Below are positions 1 through 5,940 of a DNA stretch of 7,109 nt, in pieces. Where the stretch lies: NCBI GenBank assembly GCA_029934195.1, contig JAOZMQ010000150.1:1-7109 (forward strand), written 5' to 3'. The notes beneath the pieces are model-generated. The model was not told the origin of the DNA. It worked only from the letters and a program-made list of their open reading frames with translations, and did not search any database. Source of the stretch: Candidatus Cloacimonadota bacterium (GTDB lineage Bacteria; Cloacimonadota; Cloacimonadia; Cloacimonadales; JAOZMQ01). The translations under genes and the position numbers were made by a program. Position 1 is the first letter of the stretch; each line of letters begins with the position of its first letter.

Positions 1-1
1 C

Positions 2-76
2 TACTGGATATCTATAGGTTTAGCAAAAAAAACATCTATGAGGTCAGGTGTTCTGTATTTTGAAAAACCTCGTTAA
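2..76 (+). CDS. possible 3' end of an unidentified gene
   Basis: One forward frame stays open from the window edge for 24 codons and stops at TAA (74-76). The encoded tail ends in YFEKPR. I do not recognise it and no domain can be assigned. A second forward frame is also open from the edge to a TGA at 61-63, so the choice of frame is a guess based on the amino-acid make-up. If real, the gene runs in the same direction as the transporter operon and ends about 265 bases before it. The sequence to the left is needed to confirm it. Confidence 0.25.
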   Translation, partial: YWISIGLAKKTSMRSGVLYFEKPR

Positions 77-231
77 AATCAGAAATATAATAACTTGGAG
101 TTTCTTGAAAGCAACCCTAATATTTTTCGGCATAGAAAAGTTTAGTTAGCTCATTAAGTTCCCAATTTATTCTTTTGTCAACCCTTAGTGCTTAATGGAA
201 AAATTAATATTTCAAAAATCATTAAATAATC

Positions 232-285
232 TTGACATAAATTTTTATAAAAATTTCATTAACAAATTCAAGAATTAATTATAAC
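232..285 (+). promoter_or_regulatory. candidate promoter region of the BMP operon
   Basis: TTGACA at 232-237 matches the bacterial -35 consensus exactly. No good -10 box lies at the ideal distance: 16 bases downstream there is only TTTCAT (254-259), matching TATAAT at four of six positions and lacking the key second-position A. A second candidate pairs TTAACA (259-264) with TATAAC (280-285), each five of six, but the spacer is short at 15 bases. Either would start transcription within the 100 bases before the ATG at 342. The exact promoter is unresolved, and the lineage's sigma factor may prefer a different consensus. Confidence 0.35.
239..256. repeat. 18-bp perfect A/T palindrome, possible operator
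   Basis: The sequence AAATTTTTATAAAAATTT reads the same on both strands. It begins two bases after the TTGACA element, so it would sit in the spacer of a promoter using that -35 box, a classic position for a repressor operator. It is made only of A and T, so chance occurrence in this A+T-rich leader is not negligible. No regulator gene is present in the window. Confidence 0.4.
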
Positions 286-341
286 AATACCAAGAGCAAA
301 ATTTTTTAGTAGAGATATTAAATGAAAAAAAGGAGAAAAGA

Positions 342-1433
342 ATGAAAAAAATCACAGTTGTTTTAGTTACCATACTTATATCTTTGTTAGTTGTAAGTTG
401 TGGAACAAAAAAAGATGAAGCTAAGAAATCAGTAAACAAAAAATTGAAAGCAGGTTTTGTTTATGTAGGACCAGTAGGCGATGCAGGTTGGACTAAGTCT
501 CATGATGAAGGTCGTTTAGAAATGGAAACATTGGATTTCATGGAACCATCAACTTACGTTGAAAACGTACCAGAAGGTGCTGAAGCAACAAGAGTTATTA
601 CCGAATTAGCAGAATCAGGATGTAACATAATCTTTACAACCTCATTTGGCTATGGTGACCCAACATTAGAAGTTGCAGCAAAATATCCAGATGTAACATT
701 TTTACATGCTACAGGCTACAAGACTGCTCCAAACTTTACAAATTATATGGGTAAAATGTACCAATCAAAATATTTAGCTGGTATTGTTGCTGGTAAAATG
801 AGTAAAAGCGGAAAAATTGGTTATGTTGCTCCATTCCCTATTCCGGAAGTTGTGCGTTTAATCAATGCATTTACACTTGGTGCTCAAACAGAAAACCCAA
901 ATGCTACAGTTCAAATTCTTTGGACAAATTCTTGGTTCGATCCTGTAAAAGAAAAAGAAGCAGCAAATACAATGATTGCTGATGGTTGTGATGTGATTAC
1001 TCAGGGTGCAGATAGTGCAGGTCCTCAAGAAGCTGCAGAAGCTGCAGGTGTTTACTCTATTGGTTACGATAGTGATATGAGTATGTTTGCTCCAACTGCA
1101 CATCTTACTGCACCTATATGGCATTGGGGTGTATATTATAAAGATGTTGCTACAAAAGTACATAACGGAACATGGACAAACGAACCAATTTGGTGGGATA
1201 TGGGAACTGGAATTACTGGTCTTGCTCCTTACAGCAAAGCTGTTCCACAAGATCTTAGGGATCATGTAGCAAAAGTTAAAAAAGAAATCCTTGCTGATGA
1301 TACAATTTTCAGTGGTCCAATTTATGGACAAAAAGGTGAATTAAAAGTGAAAGAAGGTGAAAAACTTTCTGATAGTGAAAAACTTAGCATTGATTGGTTT
1401 GTAAAAGGTGTAAAGGGTACAATGCCTAAGTAA
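342..1433 (+). CDS. BMP-family ABC transporter substrate-binding lipoprotein
   Basis: This is the extracytoplasmic binding protein of an ABC importer in the basic membrane protein/PnrA family (Bmp, PF02608), whose known members bind nucleosides or purine bases. Residues 1-20 form a lipoprotein signal: KK near the start, a hydrophobic core, and a VVSC lipobox with Cys20 as the lipidated residue, followed by a charged linker. The mature domain (about 36-315) carries family hallmarks: GPVGDAGW (43-50), YVENVPEGAEA (72-82), TTSFGYGDP (99-107), HATGYK (122-127), FPIPEVVRLINAFTLG (165-180) and WFDPVKE (198-204). From memory these resemble the adenine-binding BMP protein of Brucella more than the TmpC/NupN type, so a purine substrate is likely but unproven. 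The ATG has AGGAG at 331-335, six bases upstream. The gene ends with tandem TAA stops and is followed by a terminator, then the ATPase and two permease genes. Confidence 0.93.
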   Translation: MKKITVVLVTILISLLVVSCGTKKDEAKKSVNKKLKAGFVYVGPVGDAGWTKSHDEGRLEMETLDFMEPSTYVENVPEGAEATRVITELAESGCNIIFTTSFGYGDPTLEVAAKYPDVTFLHATGYKTAPNFTNYMGKMYQSKYLAGIVAGKMSKSGKIGYVAPFPIPEVVRLINAFTLGAQTENPNATVQILWTNSWFDPVKEKEAANTMIADGCDVITQGADSAGPQEAAEAAGVYSIGYDSDMSMFAPTAHLTAPIWHWGVYYKDVATKVHNGTWTNEPIWWDMGTGITGLAPYSKAVPQDLRDHVAKVKKEILADDTIFSGPIYGQKGELKVKEGEKLSDSEKLSIDWFVKGVKGTMPK

Positions 1434-1446
1434 TAATTTAATCTTT

Positions 1447-1479
1447 GAGACCAATCTTTGTATTGGTCTCTCTTTTTTT
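1447..1479 (+). terminator. intrinsic terminator/attenuator inside the operon
   Basis: A perfect 9-bp stem is formed by GAGACCAAT (1447-1455) and ATTGGTCTC (1462-1470), with the six-base loop CTTTGT. It is followed directly by TCTTTTTTT (1471-1479). This is a textbook Rho-independent terminator, starting 13 bases after the binding-protein stop codon and ending 12 bases before the ATPase start. Because the ATPase and permease genes follow without another visible promoter, it probably acts as a partial terminator. It would keep binding-protein mRNA in excess and could also protect its 3' end. Confidence 0.85.
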
Positions 1480-1481
1480 AT

Positions 1482-1486
1482 AGGAG
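1482..1486 (+). promoter_or_regulatory. Shine-Dalgarno site that fixes the GTG start of the ATPase
   Basis: AGGAG lies five bases before GTG at 1492, within the normal range. The next in-frame ATG (1534) has no comparable site upstream. The site starts three bases after the terminator T-tract, so translation of the ATPase begins only on transcripts that read through the hairpin. Confidence 0.75.
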
Positions 1487-1491
1487 AATAA

Positions 1492-3051
1492 GTGGAAACT
1501 AAGTTGAATAGTAATAAGAAAAGCCTAGTCCAAATGCATAATATTACGAAATCTTTTTTTGAAAATGTAGTAAATAGTAATATTGATTTTTCTCTTCAAG
1601 AAGGTGAAATTCATGCCTTGTTAGGTGAAAATGGAGCTGGGAAAACTACATTGATGAATATGTTGACCGGTGTATATTCCCCCGATTCTGGAGATATATT
1701 TTTCAAAGGAGAGAAAACAGTTTTTACTTTTCCGGGAAAAGCTCTTCAAATTGGTATTGGTATGGTACATCAGAGATTTAGCTTAGTTGGAAATCTTACA
1801 GTTCTCGAAAATTTAATTCTTGGACATCCAGATAATAAATTTGTCCTCGATATGCAAAAAAAAAGAAAAATTATTAATACATATATGGACCAATATGATT
1901 TTCATATTGATCTCGATGCAATTATAAATGAGCTTCCCATTGGTGTTCGCCAAAAAGTGGAAATCCTCAAAATGTTAGTTCGTGATGTAGATGTGCTAAT
2001 TGTTGATGAACCCACTACAGTGCTTACAAAACAGGAAGCAGATAACTTGATGGATATATTGAAGAAGATTTCAAACTCCGGAAAAGGTATTATCTTCATT
2101 ACTCACAAAATGGCAGAAGTATTTAAAATTGCTGATAAAATTACAATATTACGTAAAGGTGAAAAAATTAATACAGTTATTACAAAAGAGACTACAGCTC
2201 GAGAACTTGCGAGAATGATGGTTGGTAAAGAAAGTGATACCGCATTTGTTCGACCAAAAGTTGAAAAGTTTGAAGATAGAGTAGTTGTAAAAAATCTATT
2301 TGTAAATTCTGACAAAAAAGTTTTAGCTGTTAAAGACCTATCTTTCTCTGTAAAAGGTGGAGAAGTTTTAGGTATTTCCGGAGTTACAGGAAATGGTCAA
2401 ATTGAACTTGCAGATGCCTTGACAGGAAATAGAGAAGTTATCAGAGGAAAAATATTTTATAAAAAAGTAGATGTTACAAATTTCCCACCGGTGAAACGAA
2501 TTGATTTAGGAATTAGTTATATTCCGGGTGACAGAATCAATGTGGGAGTAGCAGGAAGTAGATCGGTCTGGGAAAATCTTATCATGAAAATTTATAGATT
2601 ACCGGAATTTGGTAAACGATTACTTTTGAATAATAGAAAATTGAAAGAATATGCAAAAAAAATAATTAAAAAATATGATATTGCTTTGCCAGGCATTGAT
2701 CTTCCAGCATTATTGCTCTCTGGTGGAAACCTCCAAAAAGTGATTATTGGAAGAGAAATGGAACGTGATTGTGGTCTATATATTTGTGTTTATCCTACCA
2801 GAGGTTTAGATGTTGGGGCAACCGAATTTGTGAGACAATCAATACTAAAATTGAGAAATGAAGGAAAGGCAGTTATACTTATTTCAGGTGATTTTGATGA
2901 AATTTTTGGGCTTTCGGATAGAATTGGTGTGATGTTTGAAGGTAATTTTACCGGAGTTTTTGAAAATGGAAAACATTCACTTGAAGAAATTGGATTAATG
3001 ATGAGTGGACACACCGAAGCTGAAGCCGCAAAGGAGATGGCAAATGTATAA
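1492..3051 (+). CDS. BMP-type ABC importer ATP-binding protein, two fused ATPase domains
   Basis: This cytoplasmic energy-coupling subunit has two tandem ABC domains, as in the RbsA/MglA and nucleoside (NupO/YufO-like) ATPases; 519 residues is the usual size. Domain 1 (about 12-245) is complete in its nucleotide-binding motifs: Walker A GENGAGKTT (45-53), Q-loop Gln94, Walker B LIVDEPT (169-175) and H-loop His205. Its signature is altered to LPIGVRQ (148-154). Domain 2 (about 263-508) has a degenerate Walker A, GVTGNGQ (297-303), with Gln in place of the lysine. The Walker B Asp-Glu pair is replaced by Val433-Tyr434 and the H-loop histidine by Asp467, but the signature LSGGNLQK (409-416) is intact. 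The motifs therefore predict one competent ATP site, pairing Walker A of domain 1 with the signature of domain 2; such asymmetry is common in this family. The start is GTG with a good ribosome site. The 3' end overlaps the first permease gene by eight bases. Confidence 0.95.
   Translation: METKLNSNKKSLVQMHNITKSFFENVVNSNIDFSLQEGEIHALLGENGAGKTTLMNMLTGVYSPDSGDIFFKGEKTVFTFPGKALQIGIGMVHQRFSLVGNLTVLENLILGHPDNKFVLDMQKKRKIINTYMDQYDFHIDLDAIINELPIGVRQKVEILKMLVRDVDVLIVDEPTTVLTKQEADNLMDILKKISNSGKGIIFITHKMAEVFKIADKITILRKGEKINTVITKETTARELARMMVGKESDTAFVRPKVEKFEDRVVVKNLFVNSDKKVLAVKDLSFSVKGGEVLGISGVTGNGQIELADALTGNREVIRGKIFYKKVDVTNFPPVKRIDLGISYIPGDRINVGVAGSRSVWENLIMKIYRLPEFGKRLLLNNRKLKEYAKKIIKKYDIALPGIDLPALLLSGGNLQKVIIGREMERDCGLYICVYPTRGLDVGATEFVRQSILKLRNEGKAVILISGDFDEIFGLSDRIGVMFEGNFTGVFENGKHSLEEIGLMMSGHTEAEAAKEMANV
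3031..3036 (+). promoter_or_regulatory. Shine-Dalgarno site for the first permease, inside the ATPase gene
   Basis: AAGGAG stands seven bases before ATG at 3044 and lies within the last codons of the ATPase gene. It decides the start: the frame is open further upstream to a GTG at 3005, but that codon has no such site and would add 13 polar residues lacking family character. Ribosomes finishing the ATPase at 3051 pass directly over this start, which favours translational coupling. Confidence 0.8.
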
Positions 3052-4105
3052 AGTAAAATTGGAACAAAGAGAACGTGTATCTAACAAGCAAGAGCTGTTT
3101 ATTACTCTCTATGCAATTGGTGTAGCGTTAGCTCTATCCGGGATTTTTATCGCATTGAATGGAGTTAACCCATTTGTCGCCTTTTGGAAGGTTTTGTTAA
3201 GTTCTTTTGGTTCTACTTATGGTATTTCTGAAACATTATTAAAAGCTGTTCCTCTTATGTTTACTGGGTTGTCTGTAGCGATAGCATTGAATAGTAAAAT
3301 ATGGAATATCGGAGCAGAAGGGCAATTATATTTTGGAGCAATTGTAGCTACTGCTTTTGTTTTACATGGTCCAGTTTTACCAACTCCAATAATGCTAACA
3401 ATCTTATTAGTTTTAGGTGCTGTTGGTGGTGCATTTTGGGCATCCATTCCAGCATTTTTGAAGATTAAGTTTAAGATGAATGAAGTTATTTCTACACTGC
3501 TATTAAATTATGTAGCAATGAATATAGCAGATTACTTTCTATTTGGATCTTGGAAAGGACCAGATAATTTTCCTTATACGGTTGAATTTCCGATACAAGC
3601 TCGACTTCCTAAAATTGGTTTTGGAAGACTTCATTTGGGTATAGTTATCGCACTTCTTTTAGTGGTAGTTATTTATGTGATTATCAATTATACAAAGACA
3701 GGTTACAAATTACGTCTTACCGGTTCAAGCCTCAAGGCAGCAAAATATGCAGGTATTGACATCAAAAAAATGATGTTTGCTGTATTCTTATTTAGTGGAG
3801 CATTAGCAGGTCTGGCGGGAGTTATTCAAGTGACTGGAATAGAATATAAGTTACACCAACATATTTCAAGCGGATATGGTTATACTGGAATAATTGTAGC
3901 ATGGTTAGCACGTAGTAATCCTTTTGTAATCGTCATCTTCGCACTTTTTCTCAGTGTCTTATTAAAAGGTGCCGATTCTTTACAAATTGCGATGCACTTA
4001 CCTGCAGCTGTTGGGACAGTAACTCAAGCACTTATTCTCTTTGCTATTCTTGGAAGCGAACTCTTCAAAAATTATAAAATTAAGTTTCTTTGGGGGAATA
4101 AATAA
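3044..4105 (+). CDS. BMP-type ABC importer permease, first subunit
   Basis: This integral inner-membrane subunit belongs to the branched-chain amino acid/ribose/nucleoside permease superfamily (BPD_transp_2, PF02653; NupP/YufP-like). At 353 residues it is of normal length. After a short polar cytoplasmic N-terminus, hydrophobic segments appear at about 18-40, 62-84, 92-108, 115-138, 148-167, 197-215, 243-263 and 294-308, with another near 318-338. Family motifs are NIGAEGQLYFGA (88-99), MNEVISTLLLNYVA (145-158), the cytoplasmic loop GSSLKAAKYAGID (227-239), which probably contacts the ATPase, SGALAGLAG (251-259) and SGYGYTGIIVAWLA (276-289). I chose ATG 3044 because of the ribosome site at 3031-3036. 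The gene overlaps the ATPase gene by eight bases, and its TAA shares one base with the ATG of the second permease. It forms the channel as a heterodimer with that protein. Confidence 0.93.
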   Translation: MYKVKLEQRERVSNKQELFITLYAIGVALALSGIFIALNGVNPFVAFWKVLLSSFGSTYGISETLLKAVPLMFTGLSVAIALNSKIWNIGAEGQLYFGAIVATAFVLHGPVLPTPIMLTILLVLGAVGGAFWASIPAFLKIKFKMNEVISTLLLNYVAMNIADYFLFGSWKGPDNFPYTVEFPIQARLPKIGFGRLHLGIVIALLLVVVIYVIINYTKTGYKLRLTGSSLKAAKYAGIDIKKMMFAVFLFSGALAGLAGVIQVTGIEYKLHQHISSGYGYTGIIVAWLARSNPFVIVIFALFLSVLLKGADSLQIAMHLPAAVGTVTQALILFAILGSELFKNYKIKFLWGNK

Positions 4106-5028
4106 TGAATGATCTAATTACAATCCTCTTTACTGCGATAGCGAGTGGTACAATTATTTTGTATGCTACAATTGGTGAAATTATTACAGAACGATCTGGG
4201 ATCCTGAATCTTGGAGTGGAAGGAATGATGTTGATGGGTGCTTTTTTTGGGTACTTTGTTGCATATCATACGGGTAATTTATTCTTCGCTATTGCTGCTG
4301 CTGGTGCAATGGGTGGACTCATGGGGCTTATTCATGCCTTTATTACCATTACTATGAGAGCTAATCAAGTTGTTTCCGGTTTAGCGTTGACTATGTTTGG
4401 TCAGGGGGTAAGTGCCTTTTTTGGAATCGGTTTAGTTGGCAAGACATTGAAGAACAGTTTTGAGCCAATTGCAATTCCATTATTACACAAAATCCCAGTT
4501 TTAGGAGAAGTGCTTTTTAATCATAATATTCTTGTATATATTGCTTTCATATTACCTCTTGTTGTTTGGTTTATTTTTGTAAAAACAAAATGGGGATTAG
4601 CTATTCGTGCTGCGGGAGAAGAGCCTTTATCATCAGAAATTATGGGAATTCATGTTGTGAAAGTTAGATATATTGCTACAATAGTTGGTGGTATACTAAT
4701 CGGTATTAGTGGTGCTTATCTTTCTGTCGCATATTCTAAACTTTGGGTAGAAGGTATGACGGCTGGAAAGGGTTGGATAACTATTGCATTAGTAATTTTC
4801 GCTAATTGGAATCCTCTAATTGCTTATACCGGTGCTTATCTATTTGGTGCTTTGGAACAGCTTGGATTAACCTTACAGAAATTCAATATTGCCTTTCCAA
4901 TTATTTTATTGAAGAGCATTCCATACCTTTTTACAATACTATTTTTGCTATTTATTTCCTTAAAAGGGAAACGATCCAATCTACCAAAAGCTCTTGGAAT
5001 ATCGTATTTTAGAGAAAGTAGAGAATAG
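4105..5028 (+). CDS. BMP-type ABC importer permease, second subunit
   Basis: This is the partner membrane subunit (BPD_transp_2, PF02653; NupQ/YufQ-like), 307 residues, typical for the family and shorter than its partner. Hydrophobic segments run at about 4-24, 38-56, 59-82, 88-110, 142-159, 189-209, 222-249 and 262-285. Recognisable motifs are SGILNLGVEGMMLMGA (31-46), RANQVVSGLALT (85-96), the cytoplasmic loop IRAAGEEPLSSEIMGI (167-182), VGGILIGISGAYLS (194-207) and GMTAGKGWITIALVIFANW (217-235). The start overlaps the first permease stop by one base (TAATG), with a GGGGG ribosome site at 4092-4096, so the two subunits are probably translated together in equal amounts. It is the last gene of the transporter group; a 150-base spacer follows and I see no strong terminator directly after the stop. 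Confidence 0.93.
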   Translation: MNDLITILFTAIASGTIILYATIGEIITERSGILNLGVEGMMLMGAFFGYFVAYHTGNLFFAIAAAGAMGGLMGLIHAFITITMRANQVVSGLALTMFGQGVSAFFGIGLVGKTLKNSFEPIAIPLLHKIPVLGEVLFNHNILVYIAFILPLVVWFIFVKTKWGLAIRAAGEEPLSSEIMGIHVVKVRYIATIVGGILIGISGAYLSVAYSKLWVEGMTAGKGWITIALVIFANWNPLIAYTGAYLFGALEQLGLTLQKFNIAFPIILLKSIPYLFTILFLLFISLKGKRSNLPKALGISYFRESRE

Positions 5029-5111
5029 TTGATCTCTCAGTTTATCATCAATATATAACTTTCTACGAAATTTATGTTTTAAAGTATAGAATTATAAAAA
5101 ATTGATAGTGT

Positions 5112-5147
5112 AAAAAATTATTTAATAAGCAGATGTTATTATTTTTT
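5112..5147 (+). terminator. weak A/T-only hairpin, possible operon terminator
   Basis: AAAAAAT (5112-5118) can pair with ATTTTTT (5141-5147), and AATAA (5124-5128) with TTATT (5136-5140). This leaves a seven-base loop and a five-base bulge on the left arm. The T-run fits termination on the + strand, and this is the only candidate between the second permease and the next gene. The stem has no G-C pair, so it would be unstable and may be chance in A+T-rich sequence. Confidence 0.25.
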
Positions 5148-5178
5148 ATGCTATTTTATGTAAAAAAGGAGAATAAAA

Positions 5179-5940
5179 ATGAATATTAATTTTTTCTTAT
5201 TGTTTGTAATTATTGCTCTTATTCCTTTATCTGTGTTTGCTCTGATAGGTGAAGGAATATCGGATAGTTCCATTTTGGACACAGTAAATCCATTAGTAAT
5301 AGTAAATTATCCTAATGGAGGTGAGAACTTATATATTGGTAATTCTGCTAATATAACTTGGCTTGCAACTGATTATAGTATAATGGCAAATTCGATAAAT
5401 ATATTTTATAGTAATAATAATGGTGTAACTTACAATATTTTAGATAGTTTAGAAACAAATGACGGTAATTATGAATGGCAATTTCCTTCAATAATTAGTT
5501 ACAATAATTTAATTAAGATAAATACAAGAGATAGTTTTGGCAATATAGGAAATGATTCTTCCGATAATGTCTTTTCAATTCTTTATGAACCACCTGCATC
5601 TCCGGTAAATGTAAATGTTGATTTATCAAATAATAGTGATGCAATAATTAGTTGGACAGCAGTAGATACCACAATCTTTGGTAACACGATTAACATTGAC
5701 GGCTATATTGTTCTTTATAATGAAACTGCTTATGAGGATTCATTGCATTATTATTATTACCTTGCAAATACAAATAATAACATAACGACATATACTCATT
5801 TTGGCGTGGTGGCATTTAGAGACCAAATGTTTTATAAGGTAGTGGCATATAAAGATTACCGTGGAAAAGTGAACCAAATTCTATCAAAGTTATCAAATAT
5901 GAAAATAAAGTGGGCTGAACTGCAAAGGAGATTCAGATGA
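5179..5940 (+). CDS. secreted protein with PNGGE Ig-like and FN3-like domains
   Basis: The function is not recognised. Residues 1-21 look like a Sec signal peptide (hydrophobic 5-20, likely cleavage after VFA at 21), although the N-terminus has no Lys or Arg, which is unusual. Residues about 38-135 match the pattern of the Ser/Thr-rich-anchor (Kre9/KNH-like) Ig fold: NYPNGGENLYIGNSANITW (43-61), a middle strand IFYSNNNGVTY (75-85), then YEWQFP (98-103) and SDNVFSI (128-134). Residues about 138-225 look like a fibronectin type III module: PPASPVNV near the start, IISWTAVD (156-163), GYIVLYN (175-181) and MFYKVVAYKD (217-226). The protein ends in a basic tail with KWAELQRRFR at 244-253. No Por-type secretion domain or LPXTG motif is visible. 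The ATG has AGGAG seven bases upstream (5167-5171). The gene overlaps the next one by four bases, so the products probably work together, perhaps at the cell surface; that is inference. Confidence 0.8.
   Translation: MNINFFLLFVIIALIPLSVFALIGEGISDSSILDTVNPLVIVNYPNGGENLYIGNSANITWLATDYSIMANSINIFYSNNNGVTYNILDSLETNDGNYEWQFPSIISYNNLIKINTRDSFGNIGNDSSDNVFSILYEPPASPVNVNVDLSNNSDAIISWTAVDTTIFGNTINIDGYIVLYNETAYEDSLHYYYYLANTNNNITTYTHFGVVAFRDQMFYKVVAYKDYRGKVNQILSKLSNMKIKWAELQRRFR
5925..5930 (+). promoter_or_regulatory. Shine-Dalgarno site for the SUMF1-like gene, inside the preceding gene
   Basis: AAGGAG lies six bases before ATG at 5937 and within the last codons of the upstream gene. With the ATGA junction, it indicates coupled translation of the two secreted proteins. 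Confidence 0.75.

Larger units (their letters stand above)
77..341. other. non-coding leader upstream of the transporter operon
   Basis: This 265-base A+T-rich stretch has no convincing open reading frame on either strand. It contains a TTGACA element at 232-237, an 18-bp palindrome at 239-256 and a TATAAC box at 280-285. A loose 7-base inverted repeat, CATTAAG (152-158) and CTTAATG (191-197), is separated by 32 bases and is too weak to call. I looked for a purine riboswitch, because nucleoside transporters are sometimes controlled by one, and saw no matching core. The length and position fit an operon promoter and operator region. Confidence 0.6.

Noticed and set aside
77..231. Purine, preQ1 or other riboswitch in the operon leader
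   Set aside because: I looked for recognisable aptamer cores and found none. Only a 7-base inverted repeat with a long loop (152-158 and 191-197) is present.
322..345. Seven-codon mini-ORF (MKKRRKE) ending in an ATGA overlap with the binding-protein start
   Set aside because: It could be a leader peptide, but it has no ribosome site of its own and overlaps the AGGAG of the real gene, so the arrangement is probably chance.
858..1331. 157-codon open frame on the - strand inside the binding-protein gene
   Set aside because: It lies wholly opposite a well-supported gene, its product is rich in Cys, Ile and Ser with no domain pattern, and it has no convincing ribosome site. It is a shadow of A+T-rich coding sequence.
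4806..5012. 68-codon + strand frame inside the second permease gene
   Set aside because: It is out of frame with a clear permease, lacks a ribosome site, and its translation has no membrane or domain pattern.
5029..5051. TTGAT...ATCAA inverted repeat just after the second permease
   Set aside because: A 5-bp stem with a 13-base loop and no T-tract is not a credible terminator.
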